Shown here in pieces: positions 1-8,933 of a stretch of DNA of 64,000 bases. Numbering within the stretch: the first letter of the stretch is position 1; each line of letters opens with the position of its first letter. A model generated the notes under the pieces. That model saw nothing but the letters and a program-made list of their open reading frames with translations, was not told the origin of the DNA and searched no databases. The stretch spans positions 3,237,501 through 3,301,500 of the forward strand of contig NZ_CP090066.1 in the NCBI RefSeq assembly GCF_021391535.1. The letters run 5' to 3'. Made by a program: the position numbers and the translations under genes. The stretch comes from Aurantimonas sp. HBX-1 (GTDB lineage Bacteria > Pseudomonadota > Alphaproteobacteria > Rhizobiales > Rhizobiaceae).

Positions 1-356
1 AGCCCGAGCCCGCCCCCGAAGGCCTGGCCGTTGATCCTTCCGATCAGCGGTTTCGGCATCTCGTTGAGGGCCTTCAGCATCAGGGCAAGCGCCGTCGCCT
101 CGGCGATGCGCTCGGCCCGGCTCGCCTCGAACTGCGCCTTCATCCAGTTGAGATCCGCGCCGGCGGAGAAGCTCTTGCCGTCCCCGGTGAGGACGACGGC
201 ACGAACCGACCGGTCGTCACCAAGCAGCTTGGCCGCCTTGGCAAGCTCGCCGATCATCGCCGCGTTCATCGCGTTGTGCCGCTCGGGCCGGGCGAGGGTC
301 AGCGTCGCGACGTCGCGCTCGTCGCGTTCGATCCGGATCGTCGAAAAGCCGCTCAT
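1..356 (-). CDS. liuC: Methylglutaconyl-CoA hydratase, N-terminal part (gene runs off the left edge)
   Basis: Reading the minus strand from an ATG at 356 gives an enoyl-CoA hydratase/isomerase-family N-terminus. It has the typical ARPERHNAMN segment near residue 25, the oxyanion-hole segment SFSAGADLNWM near residue 65, and a glycine-rich stretch (GQAFGGGLGL) at the window edge. In leucine breakdown this enzyme hydrates 3-methylglutaconyl-CoA to HMG-CoA. The start overlaps the stop of the HMG-CoA lyase gene by four bases (ATGA), so it is the last visible gene of the liu operon. The family has many paralogues; the specific substrate is inferred from the operon. The C-terminal half is missing only because the window ends. 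Confidence 0.85.
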   Translation of the reverse strand, partial: MSGFSTIRIERDERDVATLTLARPERHNAMNAAMIGELAKAAKLLGDDRSVRAVVLTGDGKSFSAGADLNWMKAQFEASRAERIAEATALALMLKALNEMPKPLIGRINGQAFGGGLG

Positions 357-1264
357 GGCCCACCTCCCGCGACGGCGGCCGGGCTCGCGGCCGCGCGATC
401 CTGCGACCGCAGCGCCCTCGCAAAGGACACGGCGTCCTCCAACGCCGCCCGGTCGAGGCCGGTGCGATAGCCCTTGTCTGTCAGGAAGGCGTCGACGGCT
501 TCGGTCGCTACATTGCCCTTCGCCCCCGGCGCATAGGGACAGCCGCCGAGACCACCCGCCGCCGCGTCGAACACCCGAAGACCGAAGCCGAGGCTCGCCT
601 CGATATTGAGCAGCGCCCGGCCGGCCGTGTCGTGGAAATGCCCGGCGAGCCGCTCGGCCGGAACCACGGCGCACACCGCCTCCAGCATGGCGGCGATGGT
701 CTCGGGCGTCGCCTGTCCCAGCGTGTCGCCGAGCGAGATTTCGTGGCAGCCCATGGCATCGAGCGCCGCCGCGACCTTCGCCACCGAACCCGGCCCGACC
801 CGGCCGTCATAGGGACAGTCGGTGACGCAGGAGACATAGCCGCGAACTGGAATGCCGGCCTCTTTCGCCGCGCCCAGCACCGGCGCGAAACGGTCGAGGC
901 TCTCGGCGATCGAGCAATTGATGTTCTTGCGGCTGAAGCCTTCGGAGGCCGAAGCGAAGACCGCAACCGCGTCCGCCTTCGCCGCCAGTGCGGCTTCGAA
1001 GCCCTTCATATTGGGGGTCAGAACCGAATAGGCGCAGCCCGGACGGCGCGAGATGCCGGCCATCACCGCCGCCGCATCGGCCATCTGCGGCACCCATTTC
1101 GGCGACACGAAGCTCGTCGCCTCGATGCGGGTGAAGCCGCAGGCCGAAAGCTTGTCGATGAGGGCGATCTTGTCGGCGGTCGCGACCTCACCCGGCTCGT
1201 TCTGCAGCCCGTCGCGCGGCGCCATTTCGACGATGGTCACGCTCTCGTTCGAAGGCCGCATCAT
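353..1264 (-). CDS. liuE: Hydroxymethylglutaryl-CoA lyase
   Basis: 303 residues, the normal length for bacterial HMG-CoA lyase (also called mvaB). It cleaves HMG-CoA to acetoacetate and acetyl-CoA, the last step of leucine degradation. Visible family marks: the N-terminal TIM-barrel motif EMAPRDGLQNEPG (residues 13-25), the metal-binding HFHDT segment in the second half, and the signature GGLGGCPYAPGAKGN with the active-site cysteine of the flexible loop. The first two codons are both ATG (1264 and 1261), so the exact start is uncertain by one residue. The gene overlaps its upstream neighbour (carboxylase alpha subunit) and its downstream neighbour (hydratase) by a few bases, which implies translational coupling. 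Confidence 0.95.
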   Translation of the reverse strand: MMRPSNESVTIVEMAPRDGLQNEPGEVATADKIALIDKLSACGFTRIEATSFVSPKWVPQMADAAAVMAGISRRPGCAYSVLTPNMKGFEAALAAKADAVAVFASASEGFSRKNINCSIAESLDRFAPVLGAAKEAGIPVRGYVSCVTDCPYDGRVGPGSVAKVAAALDAMGCHEISLGDTLGQATPETIAAMLEAVCAVVPAERLAGHFHDTAGRALLNIEASLGFGLRVFDAAAGGLGGCPYAPGAKGNVATEAVDAFLTDKGYRTGLDRAALEDAVSFARALRSQDRAAASPAAVAGGGP

Positions 1265-3300
1265 GCCTCCTCCTCGAGCGTCACCAGAACCGCCCCGTCG
1301 TCCACCTGATCGCCCTCACGGACCAGGATCTCAGCGATCGTCCCGTCGCGGGGGGCTTTCAGCGTATGCTCCATCTTCATCGCTTCCAGAACGACCAGCG
1401 GCGCGCCGGCCGCCACGCGCGCGCCCGCCGCGATGGTCAGCCTGCCGATCGCGCCCGGCATCGGGGCAAGGATGCGGTCCGAGGTGGCAGTCTCTTCGGC
1501 GGCGGCGGACGGGCGATAAAGCGGCAGAACATGGATCGCGCCGTCCGAAAAGACGCTCACCGCATCGCGCGAAGCCAGAAGATGATGCGTCGCCTGCCGG
1601 CCCTCGACGCTCACCCGCAGGGTGATCGCGCCGGTCTCGGCGCATCGATTGAAGCTCGTCACGGCGATGTCGACGCCCGCCACGGCGATGTCGACGCCCG
1701 CTTCTGCCCTCTCAGCCGGCGCAACATGATAAGCGCTGCCGCCGAGATCGGCGACCACCATATCCTTTCGCTCGCCGGCCTCCATGAAGCGAACCGCCTG
1801 CCGCGCGTGGCCCCAGGCGCGAAATCCGGACAGTCGGGTGAAGGGGCCGTCGTCCCCGACGTTTTGCGCCGCATCGCCAAGGTAATGGGCCAGGGCGGCA
1901 AGCGCGCGGGTCACGTCGTCCGGCTCGGCTTGGGCGGTCAGCGCTTCGGCGTCCCGGTCGATGAGCCCCGTATCGATGGCTCCGGCGGCAAAGCCCTCGT
2001 GCTCGGCGAGGCGCTTGAGGAAGCCCGCATTGGTCGTCAGCCCGGCAAGACGCAGATCGCCGAGAGCCCTCGCGAGCCGCTTCAGCGCGGCAGGACGATC
2101 GGGGCCATGGACGATCAGCTTGGCGAGCATCGGATCGTAGTGGGGCGTCACCCGGTCGCCTTGCCGCACACCGCTATCGATCCGCAATCCCGCTCCGGCC
2201 TGCGGCCATGCGAGATAGGTGATCCGGCCCGTCGCCGGCAGGAAGCCCTTGGCCGGGTCTTCCGCGTAAAGGCGGGCCTCGAAGGCATGGCCGTCGATCT
2301 GAAGGTCGCCTTGCGTGAAGGACAGCGCCTCGCCGCTGGCGACGCGGAGCTGAAGCTCGACGAGGTCGAGCCCGGTGATCGCCTCGGTCACCGGATGCTC
2401 CACCTGCAGCCGCGTATTCATCTCCATGAAATAGAAGCGGTCGGGCCTCAGGCCCTCCGAGGCGTCGACGATGAATTCCACCGTGCCGGCGCCCGCATAG
2501 CCGATCGCCGCCGCCGCTCTCACCGCCGCCTCGCCCATGGCGGCGCGCATCTCATCCGTCATGCCGGGGGCCGGCGCTTCCTCGATCACCTTCTGGTGCC
2601 GGCGCTGGAGCGAGCAGTCGCGCTCGAAGAGATGGACGACGTGGCCGTGCTCGTCGCCGAAGATCTGGATTTCGATATGGCGGGGTGTCGCGACGAACTT
2701 TTCGATCAGGCAGTGCGGATCGCCGAAGGCGGCTTTCGCCTCGCGCTGGGCGCCTTCGAGGGCGGTTTCGAAATCCGCCGGATCGTCGACCCGGCGCATG
2801 CCCTTGCCACCGCCGCCAGCCCGCGCCTTGATCAGCACCGGATAACCGATACGCGCGGCCTCGCCCTGAAGAAACGCCGGGTCCTGCTCGTTCCCATGAT
2901 AGCCGGGAACGACGGGAACCCCCGCCTCTTCCATCAGTCGCTTGGCGGCGTCCTTCAGCCCCATGGCGCGGATCGCGCTCGCCGATGGCCCGACGAAGAT
3001 CAGCCCGGCCGCCGCGACCGCCTCGACGAAATCTGGATTCTCCGACAAGAAGCCGTAGCCGGGATGGATCGCCTCCGCCCCGCAGCGTTTCGCCGCGGCG
3101 ATAATCGCATCGCCCTTCAAATAGCTGTCCGCCACCGCTGCCGGCCCGATCAGCACCGCCTCGTCCGCCATCCCCACATGCATCGCTCCAGCATCGGCCT
3201 CGGAATAGACCGCCACCGTCCTCACCCCGAGCCGCCTGGCGGTGCGGATGATCCGGCAGGCGATTTCGCCGCGATTGGCGATTAGGAGGGTGTCGATCAT
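1261..3300 (-). CDS. liuD: Methylcrotonyl-CoA carboxylase, biotin-carrying alpha subunit
   Basis: 679 residues (also called mccA). The biotin carboxylase domain fills roughly residues 1-450, with AIHPGYGFLSEN at 77-88 and the ATP-grasp glycine loop around 159-169 (AGGGGKGM). The C-terminus is a biotinyl domain with EAMKMEH, the biotinylated lysine being about residue 642. With the beta subunit it carboxylates 3-methylcrotonyl-CoA. The reading frame stays open upstream to 3579, but ATG 3300 is chosen. It begins the standard MIDTLLIANRGEIA N-terminus, has a GGGAG Shine-Dalgarno four bases before it, and lies just after the beta-subunit stop. A 21-bp in-frame tandem duplication lies between the carboxylase and biotinyl domains. 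Confidence 0.95.
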   Translation of the reverse strand: MIDTLLIANRGEIACRIIRTARRLGVRTVAVYSEADAGAMHVGMADEAVLIGPAAVADSYLKGDAIIAAAKRCGAEAIHPGYGFLSENPDFVEAVAAAGLIFVGPSASAIRAMGLKDAAKRLMEEAGVPVVPGYHGNEQDPAFLQGEAARIGYPVLIKARAGGGGKGMRRVDDPADFETALEGAQREAKAAFGDPHCLIEKFVATPRHIEIQIFGDEHGHVVHLFERDCSLQRRHQKVIEEAPAPGMTDEMRAAMGEAAVRAAAAIGYAGAGTVEFIVDASEGLRPDRFYFMEMNTRLQVEHPVTEAITGLDLVELQLRVASGEALSFTQGDLQIDGHAFEARLYAEDPAKGFLPATGRITYLAWPQAGAGLRIDSGVRQGDRVTPHYDPMLAKLIVHGPDRPAALKRLARALGDLRLAGLTTNAGFLKRLAEHEGFAAGAIDTGLIDRDAEALTAQAEPDDVTRALAALAHYLGDAAQNVGDDGPFTRLSGFRAWGHARQAVRFMEAGERKDMVVADLGGSAYHVAPAERAEAGVDIAVAGVDIAVTSFNRCAETGAITLRVSVEGRQATHHLLASRDAVSVFSDGAIHVLPLYRPSAAAEETATSDRILAPMPGAIGRLTIAAGARVAAGAPLVVLEAMKMEHTLKAPRDGTIAEILVREGDQVDDGAVLVTLEEEA
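1660..1701 (-). repeat. Perfect 21-bp in-frame tandem duplication inside liuD
   Basis: Bases 1660-1680 and 1681-1701 are identical. The duplication adds seven residues (AGVDIAV appears twice in a row) in the linker region before the biotinyl domain. The frame is kept. It looks like a recent slippage event in a loop that tolerates length change. Confidence 0.9.
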
Positions 3301-3310
3301 CTCGCTCCCC

Positions 3311-4918
3311 TCACATCCGAAACAGGCCGAAGCGCGTGTCTTCGATCGGCGCGTTGAGGCTGGCGGCGAGCGACAGGCCAAGGATCTGCCGGCTCCGGCG
3401 CGGATCGACGATGCCGTCGTCCCAAAGCCGCGCCGAGGCGTAGAGCGGATGGCTCTGGCGGGTGAACATGTCCTCCGTCGGCTTGCGGAACGTCTCTTCC
3501 TCTTCCGCGCTCCAGTCCTGGCCGCGTTTTTCCATCGCCTGGCGCTTGACGATGGCGAGCGTCTTCGCCGCCTGTTCACCGCCCATCACCGCGATGCGGC
3601 TGTTCGGCCAGCTCCACAGGAAGCGGGGCGAAAAAGCCCGGCCGCACATGCCGTAATTGCCGGCGCCGTATGAGCCGCCGATCAGCATGGTGATCTTCGG
3701 CACTGCCGTGGTCGAGACCGCCGTCACCAGCTTGGCACCGTTCTTGGCGATGCCGCCGGCCTCGTATTTGCGCCCGACCATGAAGCCGGTGACATTCTGC
3801 AGGAAGACGAGCGGGATCTTGCGCTGGGAGCAGAGCTCGACGAAATGCGCCGCCTTCACCGCGCTTTCGGAAAAGATGACGCCGTTGTTGGCGACGATTC
3901 CGACCGGGATCCCGTAAAGATGGGCAAAGCCGCAGACGATGGTCGTCCCGTAGCGCGCCTTGAACTCGTCGAAGCGCGAGCCATCGACGAGACGGGCGAT
4001 CATCTCGCGCACGTCATAGGGGGTCTTCGGGTCGGCGGGCACGATGCCGAGGATTTCTTCCGGGTCATAGGCCGGCTCTTCTGGCGTCTGCCGCGCGATC
4101 TTCGCCGGTTCCGCGCGGCCGAGATTGCCCACGATGTCCCGTGCCAGTTCCAGCGCGTGGAGATCGTCATGAGCAAGATGATCCGCGACGCCGGAGAGAC
4201 GGGTGTGAACGTCGCCGCCGCCGAGATCCTCCGCCGCGACGTCCTCGCCGGTCGCCGCCTTGACGAGCGGCGGGCCAGCCAGAAAGATCGTGCCCTGATC
4301 CTTTACGATGATGGTCTCGTCGCTCATCGCCGGCACATAGGCGCCGCCGGCGGTGCAGGACCCCATGACGACGGCGATCTGGGCTATGCCCTTGGCGCTC
4401 ATCTGCGCCTGATTGAAGAAGATGCGGCCGAAATGATCGCGGTCGGGAAACACCTCGTCCTGGTTCGGCAGGTTGGCGCCGCCGGAATCGACCAGATAGA
4501 CGCAAGGCAGGTTGTTCGCCTCGGCGATCTCCTGGGCGCGCAGGTGCTTCTTGACGGTCAGCGGGAAATAGGTGCCGCCCTTCACCGTCGCGTCATTGGC
4601 GAGAACCATGACCTCGCGGCCTTTCACCCGGCCGATACCGGCGATCGCGCCAGCCGCCGGCACCGCGCCGCCATAAAGTCCATGAGCGGCGAAGAGGCCG
4701 ATTTCGAGAAAGGGCGAGCCGCGGTCGAGAAGCCCCTCCACCCGGTCGCGCGGCAGAAGCTTGCCCCGCGACAGATGCCGCTCGCGCGCCCGCTCACCGC
4801 CCCCCGCCAGCGCCAGATCGGCAGCCTCGCGCGCGACATCGAGCTGCGCCAGCATCGCCTTGCGGTTTTCGGCGAAGGCTTCGGAGCGGGGGGAGATCTG
4901 GCTCTGAATGGCTGGCAT
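3311..4918 (-). CDS. liuB: Methylcrotonyl-CoA carboxylase, carboxyltransferase beta subunit
   Basis: 535 residues, the usual length of this acyl-CoA carboxyltransferase (also called mccB). It transfers the carboxyl group from biotin to 3-methylcrotonyl-CoA. Characteristic segments are [18 protein letters not shown], the glycine-rich [16 protein letters not shown] and, in the C-terminal half, [19 protein letters not shown]. The ATG at 4918 is preferred over an in-frame TTG at 4921 because it forms a TGATG junction with the stop of the isovaleryl-CoA dehydrogenase gene. Ten bases separate it from the alpha subunit downstream, giving the normal liuB-liuD pairing. Confidence 0.96.
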   Translation of the reverse strand: MPAIQSQISPRSEAFAENRKAMLAQLDVAREAADLALAGGGERARERHLSRGKLLPRDRVEGLLDRGSPFLEIGLFAAHGLYGGAVPAAGAIAGIGRVKGREVMVLANDATVKGGTYFPLTVKKHLRAQEIAEANNLPCVYLVDSGGANLPNQDEVFPDRDHFGRIFFNQAQMSAKGIAQIAVVMGSCTAGGAYVPAMSDETIIVKDQGTIFLAGPPLVKAATGEDVAAEDLGGGDVHTRLSGVADHLAHDDLHALELARDIVGNLGRAEPAKIARQTPEEPAYDPEEILGIVPADPKTPYDVREMIARLVDGSRFDEFKARYGTTIVCGFAHLYGIPVGIVANNGVIFSESAVKAAHFVELCSQRKIPLVFLQNVTGFMVGRKYEAGGIAKNGAKLVTAVSTTAVPKITMLIGGSYGAGNYGMCGRAFSPRFLWSWPNSRIAVMGGEQAAKTLAIVKRQAMEKRGQDWSAEEEETFRKPTEDMFTRQSHPLYASARLWDDGIVDPRRSRQILGLSLAASLNAPIEDTRFGLFRM

Positions 4919-6066
4919 CAAACAGTCTCCGCGAAGAGCTCCCGGCCGATCAGCATGCGCCGGATCTCGCTCGTCCCGGCGCCGATCTCGTAGAGCTTGG
5001 CATCGCGCAGGAGGCGGCCGGTCGGATATTCGTTGATGTAGCCGTTGCCGCCCAGGGCCTGAATCGCCTGCAGCGCCATCTGTGTCGCGGCCTCTGCAGC
5101 ATAGAGGATGCAGCCGGCGGCGTCCTTGCGGCTGACCTCACCCCGGTCACAGGCGGCAGCGACGGCGTAGACATATGACCGGCAGGCGTTGGTGGTGACA
5201 TACATGTCGGCGAGTTTGGCCTGCATCAGCTGAAACTCGCCGATCGCCTGGCCGAACTGCTTGCGCTCGTGAACGTAAGGCACCACCACGTCGAGACAGG
5301 CGGCCATGATGCCGACCGGCCCCGCCGCCAGGACCACGCGCTCGTAATCGAGCCCGCTCATCAGCACTTTCACGCCCCCGCCCACCTCGCCGAGGACGTT
5401 CTCGTAGGGCACCTCGCAATCCTCGAAGACGAGTTCGCAGGTGTTGGAGCCGCGCATGCCGAGCTTGTCGAGTTTCTGGGCGGTCGAGAAACCTGCCATG
5501 CCCTTCTCGATCAGAAAGGCGGTGATGCCGCGTGGGCCGGCCTGTGGATCGGTCTTGGCGTAGACGACGAGTGTGTCGGCGTCCGGCCCGTTGGTGATCC
5601 ACATCTTGGTACCGTTCAGAACGAACCGGTCGTTCTTCGGCTCCGCCCTCAGCTTCATCGAGACGACGTCGGATCCGGCGCCGCTTTCGGACATCGCCAG
5701 CGACCCGACATGTTCGCCCGAGATCAGCTTCGGCAGGTATGTGCGCTTCTGCGCGTCGGTGCCGTTGCGGCGGATCTGGTTGACGCAAAGATTGGAATGG
5801 GCGCCGTAGGACAGGCCGACCGAGGCGGAGGCCCGGGAAATCTCCTCGACGGCGACGCAATGGGCGACATAGCCAAGGCCCGATCCGCCGAACTCTTCCT
5901 CGACCGTGACGCCGAGAAGGCCGAGCTCCCCCATCTCGCGCCAGAGCTCGTTTGGAAATTCGTTGCTAGCATCGATTTCACCGGCTCGCGGAGCGATCTT
6001 CTCCTGGGCGAAGCGATGCACCATCTCCCGCAGCGCTGCGACCTCCTCGCCGAGCGCAAAATTCAT
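4918..6066 (-). CDS. liuA: Isovaleryl-CoA dehydrogenase
   Basis: 382-residue acyl-CoA dehydrogenase (ivd) that oxidises isovaleryl-CoA to 3-methylcrotonyl-CoA with FAD, passing electrons to ETF. Family signatures seen: [33 protein letters not shown], the segment [14 protein letters not shown] and the C-terminal [17 protein letters not shown] at 6096 would add ten residues ([10 protein letters not shown]). ATG 6066 is preferred because MNFALGEEV is the typical N-terminus, though the Shine-Dalgarno evidence does not decide. It lies 63 bases after the TetR gene on the same strand and is coupled to liuB. The placement with both carboxylase subunits makes isovaleryl-CoA the likely substrate. Confidence 0.95.
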   Translation of the reverse strand: MNFALGEEVAALREMVHRFAQEKIAPRAGEIDASNEFPNELWREMGELGLLGVTVEEEFGGSGLGYVAHCVAVEEISRASASVGLSYGAHSNLCVNQIRRNGTDAQKRTYLPKLISGEHVGSLAMSESGAGSDVVSMKLRAEPKNDRFVLNGTKMWITNGPDADTLVVYAKTDPQAGPRGITAFLIEKGMAGFSTAQKLDKLGMRGSNTCELVFEDCEVPYENVLGEVGGGVKVLMSGLDYERVVLAAGPVGIMAACLDVVVPYVHERKQFGQAIGEFQLMQAKLADMYVTTNACRSYVYAVAAACDRGEVSRKDAAGCILYAAEAATQMALQAIQALGGNGYINEYPTGRLLRDAKLYEIGAGTSEIRRMLIGRELFAETV

Positions 6067-6129
6067 TGTCTGGTCGAACACCTTCTTGCCTCCCACAAGA
6101 ACACCGGCCGCTTTTCACGGCTGGCACAT

Positions 6130-6750
6130 TCACCTTTTCTCAGCTTCCTCCAGATCGACGCTGCGCATGACCATTGCAGCGTAAATATCGGCGACCTGAT
6201 CCCGGGTCAGCCGGCCGCCGTCGCGATACCAGGTGGTCACACCAGTCAGCATGGCGATCAGACCCATCGCCTGGACCGGCACATCTGCAACCGCGAAAAC
6301 GCCGAGCCTTTGCCCTGCCTCGAGGATTCGACGCAGACGCTCCTCATAGGCGCGCCGGAGCTCCTTCAGGCGGGCAAGCCCGTCCGGTTCCAGGCTCCTC
6401 AGTTCCATGTATGCGATGAACACATCATCAGGCTGCGTCAGGTGGTAGAGCACGTGAAATCGCACGAACTGGGCGAGCCGCTCGCGAGGGTCACCCCCCT
6501 TCGGCACCGAGGCATCGAGCGCAACGAGAAGCGCACGCATGTGCCCTTCCATCAGATGCACCAGAAGCGCCTGCTTGCTCCCGAAGTGATTGTAGATGCC
6601 GCCTTGGCGGATCCCTACCCGCTCGGCGATCTCGCGCATGGAAACGGCCGGATAGCCGCGCTCGGCGAACAGGCTAAGCGCGGCGCGCTCGATCGCCTGT
6701 TTCGTGCTGGCCTTCGGATGGCCGGAAATGATCGCCTCGCTCTTCAGCAT
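6130..6750 (-). CDS. TetR-family regulator at the head of the liu operon
   Basis: 206 residues. The N-terminal helix-turn-helix is clear (AALSLFAERGYPAVSMREIAERVGIRQGGIYNHF); the rest is an all-helical ligand domain. It is probably the acyl-CoA-responsive repressor of leucine catabolism, comparable in role to LiuQ-type TetR proteins, but this is inferred from position as the first gene before liuA. An upstream ATG at 6777 exists, yet it lies inside a palindrome that looks like the operator. ATG 6750 has a GGAAGAG Shine-Dalgarno four bases upstream, so the shorter start is chosen. Confidence 0.88.
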   Translation of the reverse strand: MLKSEAIISGHPKASTKQAIERAALSLFAERGYPAVSMREIAERVGIRQGGIYNHFGSKQALLVHLMEGHMRALLVALDASVPKGGDPRERLAQFVRFHVLYHLTQPDDVFIAYMELRSLEPDGLARLKELRRAYEERLRRILEAGQRLGVFAVADVPVQAMGLIAMLTGVTTWYRDGGRLTRDQVADIYAAMVMRSVDLEEAEKR

Positions 6751-6766
6751 GGACTCTTCCAGTGCA

Positions 6767-6780
6767 TGAACGATCATTCA
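6767..6780. promoter_or_regulatory. Candidate TetR operator in front of the liu regulator
   Basis: TGAACGATCATTCA is a near palindrome (TGAA-c-GATC-a-TTCA, one mismatched pair), of the form common for TetR-family operators. It sits 17 bp upstream of the regulator's likely start at 6750 and so could autoregulate the whole liu operon. Binding is inferred, not shown. Confidence 0.5.
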
Positions 6781-6907
6781 CTAGCGCAGTCTTTCTCTTC
6801 TTGCAAACCCTCAGCAGGAGCGCCCAGGGAGCTTCACCCAGGTGCAGAAGCCTGGGCAGCCGGAGAAGAGGACGCGGACGCTTTCCCTCGCAGTATGGGA
6901 ATGCGCT

Positions 6908-7858
6908 TTATCCTCCCGAGCGCTTCATGAACGCCGCCAGATTGCGGTTGTAGGATTTGGCCTCCTCCCAGAACGGGCTGTGTCCGCTTTTCTCGTACAG
7001 GTCCATCTCGCTGTCTGGATGGATGGCGCGAACGCTCTCGGACATCGCGACACGCACGAGGCGATCATGAACGCCATGCGACAAGAGGATTGGCCCGCGA
7101 AAAGCCTCGAGCGTCGGTCGAAGGTCGGCGAGCGGGAGCTTCAACAGCCCCTCGTTGACCGCCGGGGGCGTCATGCCGTTCACCACCAGCATACGGTCGA
7201 ACTCGTCCGGCGTCGGATCGACATGGAAGCAGGCCAGAAGGAAGGCCGCCGTCGCCTCGGTGCGTACGGCCAGGTCCGGATCCATGACGCTTTGCGCGAA
7301 CTGCGCCGCCAACGGAGTCAGGAACTCGGGCGAGAAGGCGACCACCGCATCCACGAGGTTGAGGCCGGCGACCGCCGCGCCGGGATAGGCATGGAGGTAG
7401 GCCCCCGCAACGTAGCCACCAAGCGACCAGCCGACCAGGACGGGACGTTTGAGGCCTGCCCCTTCGATGACAGCCTTGACGTCATCGGCCCAGAGCCGGG
7501 GATCGGCGTAGCTCTCCGGATCGTCGGGCTTGCCGGAGTCGCCATGCCCGCGCAGGTCGAAGCGCACCATCCGAAAGGCCGAGAGGCGGGGATCATCGAA
7601 CTGCTTGTCCCAGCTCAGACGGCTTTGGCGCAGTCCGTGGATGAAGAGGATCTCCGGCGCGTCAGGGTCACCCTGTGCTTCCACAGACAGCGCGACGCCA
7701 TCGCTGGAGCGTACCGTGAAATGCTGACGTTCCACCGTCTGGGCCGCGTCCGCGGCTTTCACGGAGGGTACTTCGGCACGCGCCGTCACTGAATGGGACA
7801 TCGCGGGCAGCAGGACTGCTCCGAGGAGGAGAAGGGCAGCGAAACGGATACGGCGCAA
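6908..7858 (-). CDS. Secreted alpha/beta hydrolase
   Basis: 316 residues beginning with a signal peptide (hydrophobic core about residues 8-20, likely cut near ARA 26-28), so probably periplasmic. The fold is a classic alpha/beta hydrolase: oxyanion loop FIHGLRQS (72-79), nucleophile elbow GWSLGG with Ser145, acid in HGVHDRLV and histidine in KSGHSPF near the end. The substrate is unknown; likely an ester or lactone. The start is a TTG with a GGAG Shine-Dalgarno eight bases before it; no in-frame ATG lies nearby. It is divergent from a TetR gene, with a large palindrome between them, so the pair looks like a repressor and its target. Confidence 0.88.
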   Translation of the reverse strand: MRRIRFAALLLLGAVLLPAMSHSVTARAEVPSVKAADAAQTVERQHFTVRSSDGVALSVEAQGDPDAPEILFIHGLRQSRLSWDKQFDDPRLSAFRMVRFDLRGHGDSGKPDDPESYADPRLWADDVKAVIEGAGLKRPVLVGWSLGGYVAGAYLHAYPGAAVAGLNLVDAVVAFSPEFLTPLAAQFAQSVMDPDLAVRTEATAAFLLACFHVDPTPDEFDRMLVVNGMTPPAVNEGLLKLPLADLRPTLEAFRGPILLSHGVHDRLVRVAMSESVRAIHPDSEMDLYEKSGHSPFWEEAKSYNRNLAAFMKRSGG

Positions 7859-7872
7859 GGCGGTAGCTCCAT

Positions 7873-7896
7873 GTTGATTAACGATCGCTAATCAAC
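7873..7896. promoter_or_regulatory. 24-bp palindromic operator between the hydrolase and its TetR gene
   Basis: Two 8-bp perfect arms, GTTGATTA and TAATCAAC, flank an 8-base centre that contains CGATCG. Only one base pair of the whole 24-bp inverted repeat is unmatched. It starts 14 bp upstream of the hydrolase start and ends 16 bp upstream of the TetR start, the standard site for a TetR repressor controlling both genes. Confidence 0.75.
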
Positions 7897-7912
7897 GCCT
7901 GCTTGACGCCGA

Positions 7913-8578
7913 ATGTCAATAGGTTGTTTAATGTACGCTATGGAACCGAACGAGCCCCACCCGAATCCAAAGCCCAAGTCGCGCGGCGGTCGCCCGTGGA
8001 GTTTCGACCGCGACCGCGCTGTGGAGACGGCCATGACGCTGTTCTGGCGGCACGGCTACGAGGGTGTCTCCATCAGCGACCTGACGGGGGCAATCGGCGT
8101 CGCCGCCCCCAGCCTGTACGCCGCGTTCGGCAGCAAGGCGGGCCTCTATCGCGAGGCCCTGGACCGGTACGAGGTCGGCATTGGCCGGCTGAACATCGAT
8201 GACCTCGGCAATCTGGCCACCACGCAGGATGCGGTCCGGGAGATCCTCATGGCGGCCGCCGCGACGGCCGTTCGCAACGGACGGGAGCCGGGCTGCATGA
8301 TATCTGTCGGCTCGATTGCCTGCGGTCCCGACCACGAGGTGATCCGGCAGGACCTCGCCCGGCGTCGTGAGCGGCTGCGGTTGCATCTTGCGAGCTTGCT
8401 GGTCCGCTTTGCCGGAGAGCGACGAGCCCACCGCCTGGCACGCTCGCTTGTTGCGGTGATGCAGGGTCTGTCGGTGCAGGCCAGGGACGGCGCAACGTCG
8501 GATCAACTCGCCGAGATCATCGACGACGTCGTAGAGGGACTGGCCGCTGAGCGGGCACCTGACCCCGCTTTGGCGTGA
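7913..8578 (+). CDS. TetR-family regulator
   Basis: Up to 221 residues. The DNA-binding domain is clear: the GGRPWSFDRDRAVETAM start, then FWRHGYEGVSISDLTGAIGVAAPSLYAAFGSKAGLYREAL. The C-terminal domain resembles that of regulators such as YcnC/AcrR-type proteins and gives no ligand clue. In-frame ATGs at 7913, 7931 and 7940 are all possible; no strong ribosome site picks one, and an AGG eight bases before 7931 is the best of them. Divergent from the secreted hydrolase with a shared palindrome, so it most likely represses that gene and itself. Confidence 0.88.
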   Translation: MSIGCLMYAMEPNEPHPNPKPKSRGGRPWSFDRDRAVETAMTLFWRHGYEGVSISDLTGAIGVAAPSLYAAFGSKAGLYREALDRYEVGIGRLNIDDLGNLATTQDAVREILMAAAATAVRNGREPGCMISVGSIACGPDHEVIRQDLARRRERLRLHLASLLVRFAGERRAHRLARSLVAVMQGLSVQARDGATSDQLAEIIDDVVEGLAAERAPDPALA

Positions 8579-8933
8579 CTCTTCCGGCCTTCATTGCCTG
8601 GACGAAGAAGCGTGTCGCTGACGGAGCGTTGCGTCTCGGCAGCGGCTCGCAGGGGTGCCAAGGGCGGTGCCACCGATCGCCGCAAGGCAACTATCGCAGG
8701 GGCTTATGCTATCTATCGTGGTCTTTGCTGTCATTCGGCGTGCAATTTTGGAGGCCGTTTGACGGCGCCGCCCAGAAGCGCTGCTGCCGCCGCGAAGTCC
8801 TCGAAGCGCCAGTTCATGACGGTAACGTTCCCAGGAGCGACAAGATGGAGGCCGCGAAAGCAGCGGCGCCATCCTTCTTTACCGCGGCGACTCGTTGCGT
8901 TCTAAGAGCCGTTCAGCTGGAAAAGGACTCAAC
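8579..8933. other. Intergenic stretch, no gene recognised
   Basis: About 355 bases between a TetR gene and a small ORF. Short open frames on both strands give no recognisable protein, and no clear promoter, terminator or repeat was seen. It may hold the promoter of the 61-residue ORF that follows. Confidence 0.5.

Noticed and set aside
1366..3285. Long open frame on the plus strand (639 codons)
   Set aside because: It is the antisense shadow of liuD; composition is Arg/His-rich with no family resemblance.
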